64,000 bases of DNA from Marinomonas sp. CT5 (GTDB lineage: Bacteria > Pseudomonadota > Gammaproteobacteria > Pseudomonadales > Marinomonadaceae). Shown one piece after another: positions 18,165 to 28,737 of the stretch (the first letter of the stretch is position 1; each line of letters opens with the position of its first letter). A program made the position numbers and the translations under genes. The stretch covers positions 3,970,695 to 4,034,694 of the forward strand of contig NZ_CP025572.1 of assembly GCF_018336975.1 (NCBI RefSeq), read 5' to 3'. The notes beneath the pieces are model-generated. The model saw only the letters and a list, made by a program, of their open reading frames with translations. It ran no database searches and was not told the origin of the DNA.

Positions 18165-19973
18165 TTAGACAATCTCAATCAGCATTTCACCCGGTGTGAC
18201 TCGATCGCCTTTTTTCACATAAACGCCTTTTACCGTACCTGCCACATTGGCATGCACTTCGGTTTCCATCTTCATGGCTTCTGTCACCAACACAGCTTGA
18301 CCAGCAGTGACTGTATCTCCTTCTTGAACCAAGACATCAATGATATTACCCGGCATTGCCGCACTAACGTGGCCAGGCTCTGAAGCTCGAGTACGGCCAG
18401 CGCCACCTTCCGCAACGTATTCGTTCAGAGATTCAAAAACCACTTCTTCTGGCATACCGTCTAAAGACAAGTACAACTTACGTTTACCTACACCAAAATC
18501 ACCAACCCCCGTGATTTCCACGTTATAGACTTCTCCGTGTACGTCGATCTTAAACTCGGTCGCCAAGCCACCCGCCGCCGCACCTTGGCCTGCTTGCTCT
18601 GGTGGTAACAAGACCTCTGGAACCAAGTTTCCATCGGCACGCTGTTGTAAAAACTCACGACCTAACTCAGGAAACATAGCAAAAGTCAGTACATCTTCTT
18701 CTGATGTAGCCAATTCACCAATTTCATTACGCAACTTATAAAGCTCTGGTGATAAAGAATCGGCTGGGCGAGCATCGTTAACCGACTCATTGCCAACCGC
18801 CTTTTTCTGTACCTCGGCATTCACAGCAGCAGGCGGCTGACCATATCCACCTAATAAATAACGCTTTACTTCATTGGTGATGGTTTTATAGCGCTGACCC
18901 GCCAATACGTTATAAACCGCTTGAGTCCCCACAATTTGTGATGTTGGGGTCACCAATGGAGGGTAACCGAGATCGGCGCGCACACGAGGAATTTCGTCAA
19001 ATACCTCTCGGATCTTGTCTAAAGCATTTTGTTCTTTCAGCTGATTTGCCAAATTCGACATCATGCCGCCCGGTACTTGGTTGATTTGTACCGACACATC
19101 TTCACGCGTAAACTCACTTTCGAATTGATGGTATTTTTTACGCACTTCTCGAAAGTAATCAGCAATCTCAGACAACAAGGCCAAATCCAGTCCAGTATCA
19201 TAGTCCGTATCTTTTAAAGCTGCGACCTGTGACTCGGTAGCAGGATGACTCGTACCGCTAGCAAATGATGAAACCGCTGTATCAATACGGTCTGCCCCCG
19301 CTTCAATGGCTTTCAGCTGACACAAAGGCGCCAAACCAGACGTTGAGTGACTATGAACCACCAGTGGCAAATCGACTGCCTCTTTAATCGCTTTAACCAG
19401 ATCAAATGTGGCGTACGGAGTTAATAGACCCGCCATATCTTTAATGGCAATAGAATCCGCGCCCATGGCTTGCATGGCTTTGGCTTGCTCAACAAACAAA
19501 GCTGGCGTATGTACTGGGCTAGTCGTATAACAAATCGTGCCTTGCGCATGTTTACCGGCTTTTTTCACCGCTTTCATCGCGGTTTCAATATTGCGCAGAT
19601 CATTGAGGGCATCAAAAACACGGAACACGTCGATGCCGTTGTCCGCCGCTTTTTGCACAAAGGCTTCCACCACGTCATCAGCATAATGACGATAACCGAG
19701 AAGGTTCTGACCACGCAGCAGCATTTGTAAACGAGTATTTGGCAAAGCCGCACGCAATTGACGTAGACGCTCCCAAGGGTCTTCTTTTAAAAAGCGTACG
19801 CACGCATCAAATGTCGCCCCGCCCCACACTTCCAGAGACCAAAAGCCCACTTGGTCGAGTTTCTCACAAATTGGTAGCATATCCTCTGTGCGCATACGCG
19901 TTGCAATAAGTGATTGGTGAGCATCACGCAAGGTAACATCTGTCACTTCTATTTTTTGCTTAACTTGACTCAT
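18165..19973 (-). CDS. pycB: Pyruvate carboxylase subunit B (carboxyltransferase plus biotin domain)
   Basis: 602 residues, annotated in many genomes as oxaloacetate decarboxylase alpha. The carboxyltransferase TIM barrel (about 8-300) has VTDVTLRDAHQSLIATRMRT and metal-binding HSHSTSG. A PYC/OADA helical domain follows, then a biotinyl domain ending with TEAMKMETEV, whose Lys takes biotin. The neighbouring biotin carboxylase gene and the absence of the membrane beta/gamma subunits of the sodium-pump decarboxylase make the two-subunit pyruvate carboxylase the better call. The ATG at 19973 has AGGAGG upstream. It lies 17 bases after pycA in one operon. Confidence 0.9.
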   Translation of the reverse strand: MSQVKQKIEVTDVTLRDAHQSLIATRMRTEDMLPICEKLDQVGFWSLEVWGGATFDACVRFLKEDPWERLRQLRAALPNTRLQMLLRGQNLLGYRHYADDVVEAFVQKAADNGIDVFRVFDALNDLRNIETAMKAVKKAGKHAQGTICYTTSPVHTPALFVEQAKAMQAMGADSIAIKDMAGLLTPYATFDLVKAIKEAVDLPLVVHSHSTSGLAPLCQLKAIEAGADRIDTAVSSFASGTSHPATESQVAALKDTDYDTGLDLALLSEIADYFREVRKKYHQFESEFTREDVSVQINQVPGGMMSNLANQLKEQNALDKIREVFDEIPRVRADLGYPPLVTPTSQIVGTQAVYNVLAGQRYKTITNEVKRYLLGGYGQPPAAVNAEVQKKAVGNESVNDARPADSLSPELYKLRNEIGELATSEEDVLTFAMFPELGREFLQQRADGNLVPEVLLPPEQAGQGAAAGGLATEFKIDVHGEVYNVEITGVGDFGVGKRKLYLSLDGMPEEVVFESLNEYVAEGGAGRTRASEPGHVSAAMPGNIIDVLVQEGDTVTAGQAVLVTEAMKMETEVHANVAGTVKGVYVKKGDRVTPGEMLIEIV

Positions 19974-19990
19974 TTTCTTCCTCCTGCGGA

Positions 19991-21406
19991 TTATCGACCA
20001 ACATGCGCGGCAATGGCTGCGGCAAGTACGAGTGCTATATCACTTGGATCACGTTTAACGGAATAATTTAATAATTCAGGGTGCGCTGGAACAAACCCAG
20101 TGTTGAATTCCCCCTTAATAAAATCTGGGTGTTTAAGGATTTGCTGATAATAATTGGCGGTGGTTTTAATGCCATGCAAACGCATATCATCAATGGCACG
20201 GCGACCACGCGCAACCATCTCATCCCATGTCAACGCCCACACCACTAGCTTCAAACACATGGAGTCAAAATAAGGAGGAATGTCATAACCTGTATAAATT
20301 GCGGTATCAACACGAACCCCTGGGCCACCCGGTGCATAGTAGTGAGTGATACGACCAAAACTCGGTAAGAAATCGTTTTTCGGATCTTCCGCATTGATAC
20401 GGAATTGCATCGCATAACCACGGTAGCCGATGTCTTCTTGGCGGAAACTAAGAGGTAAGCCAGCAGCAATACGCAATTGCTCCCGGACAATATCAACACC
20501 GGTAATTTGCTCGGTAATCGTGTGCTCTACCTGAACCCGTGTATTCATTTCCATGAAATAGACTTCATTGCCAGACAACAAGAACTCCACCGTGCCGGCA
20601 TTGACATAACCAACCGCTTTGGCCGCCCTTACCGCAAGATCACAAATATATTGGCGTTGCTCTGGAGTCAGTTGAGGGCTTGGAGCAATTTCGATCAGCT
20701 TTTGGTTGCGGCGCTGAATCGAGCAGTCACGTTCATACAAATGAATCGCACTACCCTGAGAATCCGCCAATACTTGGACTTCAATATGGCAAGGATCGAC
20801 AATGCATTTTTCTAAAAATACTTCCGCAGAACCAAAAGCCTTGGTCGCTTCCGAGATCACCCTAGGATATTGAGACGTTAATTCTTCTGGGGTATCACAA
20901 CGGCGAATGCCACGACCACCACCGCCAGAAGTCGCCTTAATCATTACAGGGTAACCAATTTCTCCTGCTAAAGTTAAAGCCTCATCAAGATTCTCTAAGT
21001 TACCTTCTGAGCCTGGTGTCACCGGAATTCCAGCAGCACGCATGCTGTCACGCGCCTGTGTTTTATCCCCCATTTTATGAATGACAGATGAGTGAGGCCC
21101 AATAAAAGCGACACCTTTTTGTTCACACAATTCAGCAAAATGCGCATTTTCAGACAAAAATCCATAACCGGGATGAATCGCATCACAACCCGTTTCTATG
21201 GCTAAGTTCACTAGACGCAAAGGGTCTAAATAACCGGCAAGTGGATCATCGCCTAACGAATAAGACTCGTCTGCACGTTTAACATGTAGAGCATATCGAT
21301 CCGGTTCCGTAAATATCGCAACAGAGCGAATCCCAGCCTCTGAGCAAGCGCGAATGATACGAACCGCAATCTCGCCTCGGTTTGCAATCAACACTTTTTT
21401 TAACAT
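19991..21406 (-). CDS. pycA: Pyruvate carboxylase subunit A (biotin carboxylase)
   Basis: 471 residues, ATP-grasp biotin carboxylase: KKVLIANRGEIAVRIIRACS at the N-terminus, the glycine-rich ATP loop SGGGGRGIR, HIEVQVLAD, and EMNTRVQVEHTITE in the active site. It carboxylates the biotin carried by PycB so that pyruvate becomes oxaloacetate. It closely resembles AccC, but pairing with pycB and a divergent LysR gene is the Pseudomonas pycAB-pycR arrangement. The ATG at 21406 is preceded by AAGGAG. Confidence 0.9.
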   Translation of the reverse strand: MLKKVLIANRGEIAVRIIRACSEAGIRSVAIFTEPDRYALHVKRADESYSLGDDPLAGYLDPLRLVNLAIETGCDAIHPGYGFLSENAHFAELCEQKGVAFIGPHSSVIHKMGDKTQARDSMRAAGIPVTPGSEGNLENLDEALTLAGEIGYPVMIKATSGGGGRGIRRCDTPEELTSQYPRVISEATKAFGSAEVFLEKCIVDPCHIEVQVLADSQGSAIHLYERDCSIQRRNQKLIEIAPSPQLTPEQRQYICDLAVRAAKAVGYVNAGTVEFLLSGNEVYFMEMNTRVQVEHTITEQITGVDIVREQLRIAAGLPLSFRQEDIGYRGYAMQFRINAEDPKNDFLPSFGRITHYYAPGGPGVRVDTAIYTGYDIPPYFDSMCLKLVVWALTWDEMVARGRRAIDDMRLHGIKTTANYYQQILKHPDFIKGEFNTGFVPAHPELLNYSVKRDPSDIALVLAAAIAAHVGR

Positions 21407-21578
21407 GAGTCACTCCTTTCTTATTAAAAGAAACCTATTCACGAGGTGACGAGTACAGCCGCCGTGTAAATGTCTCTGAATATTCAGACTACTCAAAGAT
21501 TAACCAAAGTAAAAATTGATATTACGACAATTATGTATAAGGTATACGTGATGGATAGAAGATGAGAAAACAAAAACA

Positions 21579-22541
21579 ATGCCTCAAAACGTTCATAACT
21601 TAATCAATCGACTCACGTTTAGACAATTACAAGTATTTAAAAGTGTCTATGAGTTAAATAGTTACAGCCGAGCTGGAGACATGCTTGGATTAAGCCAACC
21701 AGCCGTCAGCAATCAAGTACGACAGCTTGAGCAAACTCTTGAGCAACCTTTATTTGAATATGTCGGCCGTCAACTTTACAGCACGGCAACAGCCAAACGA
21801 TTGGCCGAATGCATACAATCCATGTTTGAAGAGATTCAACATTTTCAACACGATTTATCAGCCGAAACAGGACTGATTGCAGGAGAACTAAATTTGGTCG
21901 CAGTAAGTACGGCGCAGTATGTTGTGCCGTACTTACTGCGAGCTTATACCAATCTACATCCTAACGTGACGATAAATGTGAAAGTCATGAACCGTGCTGC
22001 TGCGATTGAACGACTGAATGAAAACCACGATGAATTAGCCATCATGGGGATGGTGCCAAATGATAAACCCATGTTTAGTATTCCATTTCTCAATAATGAA
22101 TTAATTGCTGTCGCTCCTCGTGAGCATCCACTGCTAAGCTTAGAAGACGTTACATTAAGCGCCTTTTTAGAAAACAATTTATTGTTGCGAGAAACGGGAT
22201 CTGGAAGCCGCCTAGCACTAGAACTACACTGTCAAAAACAACGTATTCGCTTACAGCCAGAAATGGAAATTGGTTCAAATGACGCCATAAAACATGCTGT
22301 GATTGCAGGACTTGGTGTAGCCGTTTTACCTAAGCTAGGCATTCTTTCTGAACTGACTCTTGGCGCTTTAGTTGAGGTTCCAATCAAAGACTTTCCTCTA
22401 CGTCGCTCTTGGTGCTTAATACACCCTCAAGGCCATCATCCAACTCCAGCGATGCAATCTTTTATTGATTATATCCAACAAAATATTGGCCAATTTGAAG
22501 TCATGTTTTCTCGCATGTCCGAAGCACAACCTACCAATTAG
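21579..22541 (+). CDS. pycR: LysR family regulator, PycR-like
   Basis: 320 residues. The helix-turn-helix is at about 12-70 (RLTFRQLQVFKSVYELNSYS, SQPAVSNQVRQLEQ). The CbbR-like effector domain includes LVAVSTAQYVVPYLL and ETGSGSR. It is divergently placed 172 bases from pycA, the arrangement seen for PycR in Pseudomonas aeruginosa, so it probably controls pycAB. CbbR-type domains often sense central metabolites. The symbol rests on gene order and general similarity rather than a decisive motif. Confidence 0.78.
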   Translation: MPQNVHNLINRLTFRQLQVFKSVYELNSYSRAGDMLGLSQPAVSNQVRQLEQTLEQPLFEYVGRQLYSTATAKRLAECIQSMFEEIQHFQHDLSAETGLIAGELNLVAVSTAQYVVPYLLRAYTNLHPNVTINVKVMNRAAAIERLNENHDELAIMGMVPNDKPMFSIPFLNNELIAVAPREHPLLSLEDVTLSAFLENNLLLRETGSGSRLALELHCQKQRIRLQPEMEIGSNDAIKHAVIAGLGVAVLPKLGILSELTLGALVEVPIKDFPLRRSWCLIHPQGHHPTPAMQSFIDYIQQNIGQFEVMFSRMSEAQPTN

Positions 22542-22565
22542 ATAACTTACCTATCTAATTGGTAG
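22531..22565 (+). terminator. Terminator overlapping the pycR stop codon
   Basis: Perfect 14-bp stem (CTACCAATTAGATA with TATCTAATTGGTAG) with a 7-base loop, followed by a CTTCTTT tract. The pycR stop TAG lies inside the left arm. Confidence 0.7.
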
Positions 22566-22787
22566 AGCTTCTTTCCCATTATTTCTTGTTCAAAAAACAC
22601 CTTTCACTGACAAAGTATTACCTTGATCTCATGATCTGTTAACAAACTTCACACGTATATGACATTTAGCATACATCAAATCCAAATATTGCAGTGTAAA
22701 ATTCGTACAGTTCTGTAGGAATAAGCCTACATATAACAAGGAGGATGCATTAGCAACATTGAAAATATACTTCAACGAGGAACTGCC

Positions 22788-24092
22788 ATGTTTTTTAGTA
22801 AACGAAATAAAGTCACCGAAGAGACCATTCCTCAGAGTGAAGATGGAGCGTTAATAAAAGCAATGGAAAAGTCTTGCGCCACCATTAGCTTCCTACCAGA
22901 TGGCACAATATTAAGTGCCAATACACTATTCCTAAATACAGTCGGCTATTCACTAGAAGAGATTCAAGGCAAAAAACATACTTTATTTTGCCCTAAACAA
23001 GTTACGGAAAGTTCGGATTACAAACACTTTTGGGCTGACTTAGCGGCTGGAAAAAGTAAACAAGGCACTTTTTTACGCAAGCACAAAGAGGGTTCAGATC
23101 TTTGGCTGGAAGCTACCTATTTCCCCGTCGAAATCAATGGCTCTATTGAAAAGGTAATTAAAATTGCTTCCGATGTGACCAAAGCAAAGCTCATAGCAGA
23201 CAGCCAGCTTGCTGTTTACAACTCTATCGATCGCTCATCGGCCACCATTGAGTTTACTCCTGATGGCACAATCATTACTGCCAATCAAAACTTTTTAAAT
23301 ACGATGGGCTATCAGTCCACTAAAGAAATCATAGGGCAACACCATAGAAAATTTTGTCCAAAAGAGTTTTATGAAAAACACCCGAATTTTTGGGCTGAGT
23401 TAGCGAGTGGTGAATTCAAAACAGGACAATTTGAACGTATCAGCAAACAAGGCAAAACCGTTTGGTTAGAAGCTAGCTACAACCCTATTTTTGATCAATT
23501 TGGTCACGTTGTTAAGATACTTAAAGTGGCTTCAGACATCACAGAACGCGTGAATATTCAGCTTGCGATTCAAAATGCCGCTGAAGTGGCTCACTCAACC
23601 TCGGTAGAAACGGCTCAAGTTTCTGAAAATGGCGCAGAGATTCTACGTCGTACCGTCGAAACATCAGACAAAATCGTAACCGATGTAGAAGTTTCTACAG
23701 GGCTTGTTGAACAGCTAAACTATCAGTCAGAAAGCATCGCAAAAATCGTCTCTACCATTGGATCTATTGCTGACCAAACCAACCTCCTAGCCCTCAATGC
23801 TGCCATAGAAGCCGCGCGTGCTGGTGAAAATGGTCGAGGATTTGCGGTCGTCGCTGATGAGGTAAGAACCCTCGCGGCAAGAACGAGCAAATCCACCGTC
23901 GAAATTGAAGATATGGTGAAACAAAATAGCGACTTAACTCGCCAAGCGAAAAACAGCATGACCAAAGTCAGCGAGCGCTCAAGTGAAAACGCACAATTAA
24001 TTAATGAGGCGTCGGGTATCATTGATGAAATATTGAAAGGTGCAAAACACGTTTCAAGTACAGTGAACGAATTACTTAATACAGAAAAATAG
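22788..24092 (+). CDS. Soluble chemoreceptor PAS-PAS-MCP (BdlA/Aer-like), copy 1
   Basis: 434 residues with no transmembrane segment. PAS1 (about 20-130) and PAS2 (about 145-255) each end in a PAC-like motif ([11 protein letters not shown] and [12 protein letters not shown]). A methyl-accepting signalling domain follows (about 270-434), with [20 protein letters not shown] at the tip. The order and spacing match BdlA, the biofilm-dispersion receptor of Pseudomonas aeruginosa, and PAS domains that bind heme or flavin. The ATG at 22788 has GAGGA upstream. It is followed by a close paralogue, a tandem duplication. The ligand is not readable. Confidence 0.88.
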   Translation: MFFSKRNKVTEETIPQSEDGALIKAMEKSCATISFLPDGTILSANTLFLNTVGYSLEEIQGKKHTLFCPKQVTESSDYKHFWADLAAGKSKQGTFLRKHKEGSDLWLEATYFPVEINGSIEKVIKIASDVTKAKLIADSQLAVYNSIDRSSATIEFTPDGTIITANQNFLNTMGYQSTKEIIGQHHRKFCPKEFYEKHPNFWAELASGEFKTGQFERISKQGKTVWLEASYNPIFDQFGHVVKILKVASDITERVNIQLAIQNAAEVAHSTSVETAQVSENGAEILRRTVETSDKIVTDVEVSTGLVEQLNYQSESIAKIVSTIGSIADQTNLLALNAAIEAARAGENGRGFAVVADEVRTLAARTSKSTVEIEDMVKQNSDLTRQAKNSMTKVSERSSENAQLINEASGIIDEILKGAKHVSSTVNELLNTEK

Positions 24093-24238
24093 CGACCTTT
24101 TCTCTGTCTAAAATAACTAATTATTACACTTTAGGACACTTTTACTACAGCAATACAAACGAGTAGCACTTAAAGTGATCTAAGTAGTTAATTCCTTTGC
24201 AAGTGCTAAAAGAATCAAAATTTAGGGAGAATGCCCAG

Positions 24239-25540
24239 ATGTTTTTCAGCAATAAGCAAGCCGTAACAAAACCCGTTAAATCTATCGATAATGCAACTGT
24301 AGAGGCGATGAATAAGTTTTGTGCGACCATCAGCTTTTCTCCCGATGGCACAGTACTGGAAGCAAATTCTCTTTTTCTTAATGCTGTCGGTTATTCTCTA
24401 GAAGAAGTTAAAGGACAAAAACATGCCTTATTCTGTCCTAGCCAAGTAACGTCTAGCCCTGACTATAAAAATTTTTGGCCCGACCTAGCGGCCGGAAAAA
24501 GCAAAGAGGGTACTTTTCTTCGCAAACACAAAGATGGTTCAGAAATTTGGCTGGAAGCCACCTATTTTCCTGTTGAAATTGATGGCAATGTTGCAAAAGT
24601 AATTAAAATTGCTTCTGATGTCACTAGAGACAAGTTAATAGCTGACAGCCAGCTAGCGGTTTACAGTGCCATTGATCGTTCATCGGCCACCATTGAATTC
24701 ACCCCCGATGGCACAGTTATTACGGCTAATAATAACTTTTTAAATGCAATGGGTTACCAGTCCAGCAAAGAAATTATCGGCCAACCGCATCGTAAATTTT
24801 GTACAAATGAATTTTATGAAGAAAACCCAAACTTTTGGAGTGAACTAGCAAATGGCGATTTCAAAACTGGGCAGTTTGAGCGCATCAGTAAACAAGGTCA
24901 GACGGTTTGGTTAGAAGCCAGCTATAATCCTATTTTTGACCAATTTGGCAAAGTCACCAAAGTGCTTAAAGTGGCCTCCGACATTACTGAGCGCGTTAAC
25001 GCTCAACTAGCGATTCAACATGCAGCCGAAGTGGCTCACTCAACCTCAGTGGAAACCGCCCAAGTCTCTGAAAATGGTGCTGAGATCTTACGTCGCACGG
25101 TCGAAACTTCAGATAAAATTGTTGTCGATGTAGAAGTGTCTACCGACCTAATTGAACAACTAAATCACCAGTCTGAAAGTATCGCTAAAATAGTTACGAC
25201 TATTGGCTCCATTGCTGACCAAACCAACTTACTGGCTCTTAATGCCGCCATTGAGGCTGCACGAGCCGGAGAACATGGCCGTGGCTTTGCCGTCGTAGCC
25301 GATGAGGTCAGGACTCTGGCGTCTCGCACCAGTAAATCGACAATAGAAATCGAAGAAATGGTTGCACAAAATAGTCACTTAACCCGACAGGCCAAAACCA
25401 GTATGAGCAAAGTGAGTGAGCAATCTACCGAGAACGCACAACTCATCGTTGAAGCCTCTGGAATCATTGACGAAATTCTAAAAGGTGCAGTACACGTTTC
25501 GAATACCGTCAACAAACTATTGAATATTGAGAAAAGCTAA
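24239..25540 (+). CDS. Soluble chemoreceptor PAS-PAS-MCP (BdlA/Aer-like), copy 2
   Basis: 433 residues with the same PAS-PAS-signalling architecture as its upstream neighbour and very high similarity along the whole length (for example shared [17 protein letters not shown] PAS2 starts and identical [17 protein letters not shown]). The first 25 residues differ, which suggests an old duplication followed by divergence at the N-terminus. The ATG at 24239 has GGGAGA upstream; the in-frame TTG at 24197 is rejected. It has its own 146-base upstream region and is probably transcribed separately. Confidence 0.88.
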   Translation: MFFSNKQAVTKPVKSIDNATVEAMNKFCATISFSPDGTVLEANSLFLNAVGYSLEEVKGQKHALFCPSQVTSSPDYKNFWPDLAAGKSKEGTFLRKHKDGSEIWLEATYFPVEIDGNVAKVIKIASDVTRDKLIADSQLAVYSAIDRSSATIEFTPDGTVITANNNFLNAMGYQSSKEIIGQPHRKFCTNEFYEENPNFWSELANGDFKTGQFERISKQGQTVWLEASYNPIFDQFGKVTKVLKVASDITERVNAQLAIQHAAEVAHSTSVETAQVSENGAEILRRTVETSDKIVVDVEVSTDLIEQLNHQSESIAKIVTTIGSIADQTNLLALNAAIEAARAGEHGRGFAVVADEVRTLASRTSKSTIEIEEMVAQNSHLTRQAKTSMSKVSEQSTENAQLIVEASGIIDEILKGAVHVSNTVNKLLNIEKS

Positions 25541-25757
25541 CCATACATACTAACCTTCCTTTAAAGACCCTAGACAATAATCGAAGGGTCTTCTACCACG
25601 TTAAATATAAAGTTCGGTATTCCTAAATAGCAATTTACGGCATTGATGTGTCCTAACTATGATGCAGATATAGTTTTTGAATTAGCTACCTCCCTAAATA
25701 ACTAAGACAATGAATCTCATTCAATTCATAGCATGTTATGCGTTCAAGGAGGGCATT

Positions 25758-27395
25758 ATGTTAAAATCACTATCAATAAGCCAAGCGATAAAAAGTACCT
25801 TTTCCATACTGTTTATTTCTACTTTAGCCTGTGGGATGTATCTCATGGTGGCAATAGATGATGTAAAACAACAACTTGGAACAGTCGTCAATAGAAATGT
25901 AAACTTATTGTCCGCCGTTTCTGATCTTCGTTTTTATACGGTTTCTTACCGCCGTTTTGCCTTAGATTATGGCTTAACCGAAGATAAATCCGAACACAAA
26001 AAAATCCTACAAACGATTGATTTCAACAATAAAAAAGTGGCCGCAACACAAAAAACAATGGCCACCCTCAGCGATACTGCGGAATTAAATAGTTTCGTCA
26101 AAGCATACAATACAAAAATTCAAAGTTACCGAAAAATGCAAGAAAACTATATCGACTTAATTAATCAAGGCGATATAGAACAAGCCCGTAATACTATGTT
26201 AGGTCCGATGCTCGCGCCATTTAATGACATTGTGGATTCTCTTACTGAGTTTCAAAATTATTTGAAACAAGATGCCATAAATATAAAAGAAACCGAATCT
26301 AACACCATCCAAAATCTTATTTATACAACCTCTGCACTTGGTGTTGTTTTACTCACTTTCTTAATTTTTTCAGCGATCATCATTACCCGTAAAGTCACAA
26401 TACCACTCGCATTATTAAGTAAACAAATGACAAAAGTAGCCAAAGGTGACCTTAGTGTAGAGCTGAATATGCAATCGTTTAGCCGTGACGAAATTGGCGA
26501 CGCGGCGCACACCTTTGCCAATATGCAAAGCGACTTAACTCACCTTGTGGAAAAAATAATAGACAGCGTTAAAACACTGGATAACACCTCACTATCCTTT
26601 AATGAGCGCTTATCTGAGACTGCAAAAAACTTAGATATTCAACAACACGAAATAGAACAGACAGCCTCTGCCACAACGCAAATGCAAGCAGGATTAGAAT
26701 TGGTCGTTGGTAACATAAATCAAGCATCAAATGATGCGAACATTGCGAAAAATGAAGCAAGTAATACTTATCAATCGGTTAATGCCGCGATAAAACAGTC
26801 AACACAGTTAGCCGAATCTATTACAGAAGCTGTGGCTGTCATAGACAAACTACGCCAAGAAAGTCAGGCCATTAACAATGTCTCGGAGGTCATCTCGAAC
26901 ATAGCAGACCAAACTAACTTGCTTGCATTGAATGCGGCAATTGAAGCCGCCAGAGCAGGAGAATCAGGTCGTGGTTTTGCCGTTGTGGCCGATGAAGTAA
27001 GACAGCTAGCACAAAAGACTCAAACGTCTATTAGCCAGATAAATGAAACGATCCAAACCCTACAAAACAATGCCGAAATTGCAGGGACGGTAATGGAAAA
27101 CACTCATCAGCAAATGCAAGCTGACATTGAAAAAACCATTGCGGCCGGTAACTCGATTGAAAACATACTGAATGCCACCAACCAAATTGCGGACATGAAT
27201 GCCCAAACCGCGGTAGCATCAGAATAACAAAATATGGCGGCGCTTTCATTAAACCAAAGTATCGCCAACATTCACTTAGCCGCAAAAAGTATTAACGATA
27301 ACGCTCAGCTCGCTAAGCAAGCTTCTAAAGAGCTTAGCAATGAAAGCCAACATTTAAGCCTGTTGGCCAGCCATTTCATACTCAAAACTCACTAA
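25758..27395 (+). pseudogene. Four-helix-bundle chemoreceptor interrupted by an in-frame stop
   Basis: A transmembrane chemoreceptor: TM1 about 10-30, four-helix-bundle periplasmic domain about 35-185, TM2 about 190-212, HAMP, then a signalling domain with [20 protein letters not shown]. The ATG at 25758 has a perfect AAGGAGG upstream. The frame stops at TAA 27225-27227 right after QTAVASE. The same frame then continues with QNMAALSLNQSIANI and a typical receptor C-terminus to TAA 27393-27395. One base change (GAA or CAA to TAA) explains it. The product would lose about 55 residues of the second signalling helix. It is listed as a pseudogene, but readthrough or sequencing error is possible. 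Confidence 0.8.
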
Positions 27396-27410
27396 CCCTT
27401 TTCAAAAAAA

Positions 27411-27440
27411 ATCCGCTATCTAGTTTTCTAGATAGCGGAT
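27411..27440. terminator. Bidirectional terminator between chemoreceptor and ligB
   Basis: Perfect 13-bp stem (ATCCGCTATCTAG with CTAGATAGCGGAT) on a TTTT loop. T-tracts follow on both strands, so it ends the chemoreceptor transcript and the lig operon. Confidence 0.88.
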
Positions 27441-27480
27441 ACATTTTTCAAATACATTTTTATTCAAAAACGAAAATATA

Positions 27481-28329
27481 TTATTTCGGCATTTCATGCT
27501 CAAGCAATAAAAGACCAGCACCAGTGTTGGAAATTGGTGCATGATAATTACGATGCAACTCAGTCACTTTTCCGCGTAATGCACCACGCATCGCAATCCA
27601 CATGTTCAGCTCAACTGTTTGCGCGCCGCCCATTTTAACCAAATCCAAATTGGAATATTTCGTTAATTCTTCAGGGTCCGTTACCAGTTTGTCCATACAC
27701 TCAAGGTCAAACTTACGATTAAGCGTGCCTGCCGCTTCTCCATCTAGCTGGTGAGATAGACCACCTGTACCAAAAATAGCCACCGTCATATCTGAATCGT
27801 AAGATTCAATCGCTTTACCAATTGCTTGTCCTAATGCGTAGCAGCGTTTTGGTTGTGGCATTGGGTGTTGCTCACAGTTAATGCAAACCGGAATAACTTT
27901 TACATGACCGTAATCATTACCTGGCCACATCAAGCTAAGGGGCACTGTCAAACCATGATCGACTTTCATTTCTTGGCAAATGGTCATATCAAAACCATCT
28001 TCAACTAGGCTATTCGCAATATGCCAAGACAACTCTGACTCTCCAGTCACTGGTGGAATAGTGGCAATTCCCCAGCCTTCATCTGAGTTGTGATACTCAT
28101 CCGCAACACCAATAGCAAAGGTAGGCTTTTTATCAATAAAAAACTCCAGACCATGATCGTTATAGAACAACACAATCACATCTGGTTTCTTTTCATTTAA
28201 CCATTTACGGACTGGAGGATAACCGTCAAAAAATGGCTTCCAGTAAGGCGTTTCTTCCGCTTTATTTGCCATTGCATTAGCAATCGCAGGAATGTGTGAG
28301 GTCGTTACTGCACCAATAATATTCGCCAT
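27481..28329 (-). CDS. ligB: Protocatechuate 4,5-dioxygenase, beta (catalytic) subunit
   Basis: 282 residues, extradiol class III dioxygenase. Fe(II) ligands His12 (VTTSHIPA), His59 (FYNDHGLEFF) and Glu240 (TVELNMWIAMRGA), and the acid/base His193 (GTGGLSHQL), sit where LigB of Sphingobium has them (His12, His61, Glu242, His195). It cleaves protocatechuate between C4 and C5 to 4-carboxy-2-hydroxymuconate-6-semialdehyde. Its start codon overlaps the ligA stop (TAATG), so the two are translationally coupled. It is the last gene of the lig operon. Confidence 0.95.
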   Translation of the reverse strand: MANIIGAVTTSHIPAIANAMANKAEETPYWKPFFDGYPPVRKWLNEKKPDVIVLFYNDHGLEFFIDKKPTFAIGVADEYHNSDEGWGIATIPPVTGESELSWHIANSLVEDGFDMTICQEMKVDHGLTVPLSLMWPGNDYGHVKVIPVCINCEQHPMPQPKRCYALGQAIGKAIESYDSDMTVAIFGTGGLSHQLDGEAAGTLNRKFDLECMDKLVTDPEELTKYSNLDLVKMGGAQTVELNMWIAMRGALRGKVTELHRNYHAPISNTGAGLLLLEHEMPK

Positions 28330-28691
28330 TATTCTTCTCCTGCGCCACGTCTAACCAACATGGCTTTGAAATCCTCAAGACTCATACCCGTTTGAATCGC
28401 ACCGATATCTTGCATATTTAATTTAAGCAATCCAGCAAACTTCGCCACGTAATAAATACTGCCACCTTGCTGCAATAAGCCAATGATATCGCGCTCTTGA
28501 ATCGCTTTAATCTGCGCGTCCGTTAAGCCAAATTTAGCGCAATAAGCGTCTGGGTCTTTGTTAAACTCATCACGAGCCGATTGCTCATTGAAGGAATAAC
28601 ACATTTTATTCAGCCCATAGCCTTTCTTTGCCATTTTTCCGTTGAACAAATAAGTTCCCGGAATAGGTTGAGTCGGATCGTTTGCTGTCAT
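28329..28691 (-). CDS. ligA: Protocatechuate 4,5-dioxygenase, alpha subunit
   Basis: 120 residues, LigA family small helical subunit that caps the LigB active site. It opens with PIPGTYLFNGKMAKKGYGLN and ends with the GAGEE tail; the family usually begins with the same PGTxxF segment. It lies upstream of ligB with a 1-base stop/start overlap and 46 bases downstream of ligI. The ATG has AAAGGG as ribosome site. Length is a little short of 139-residue LigA but normal for PmdA-type subunits. Confidence 0.93.
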   Translation of the reverse strand: MTANDPTQPIPGTYLFNGKMAKKGYGLNKMCYSFNEQSARDEFNKDPDAYCAKFGLTDAQIKAIQERDIIGLLQQGGSIYYVAKFAGLLKLNMQDIGAIQTGMSLEDFKAMLVRRGAGEE

Positions 28692-28737
28692 GACTAATAC
28701 CCTTTAATTTTTATTGATTCGCCATACGGTTAACTTA

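Noticed and set aside
18165..19973. Sodium-pumping oxaloacetate decarboxylase alpha subunit
   Set aside because: No beta or gamma membrane subunits are present and a biotin carboxylase gene is adjacent, so a two-subunit pyruvate carboxylase fits better.
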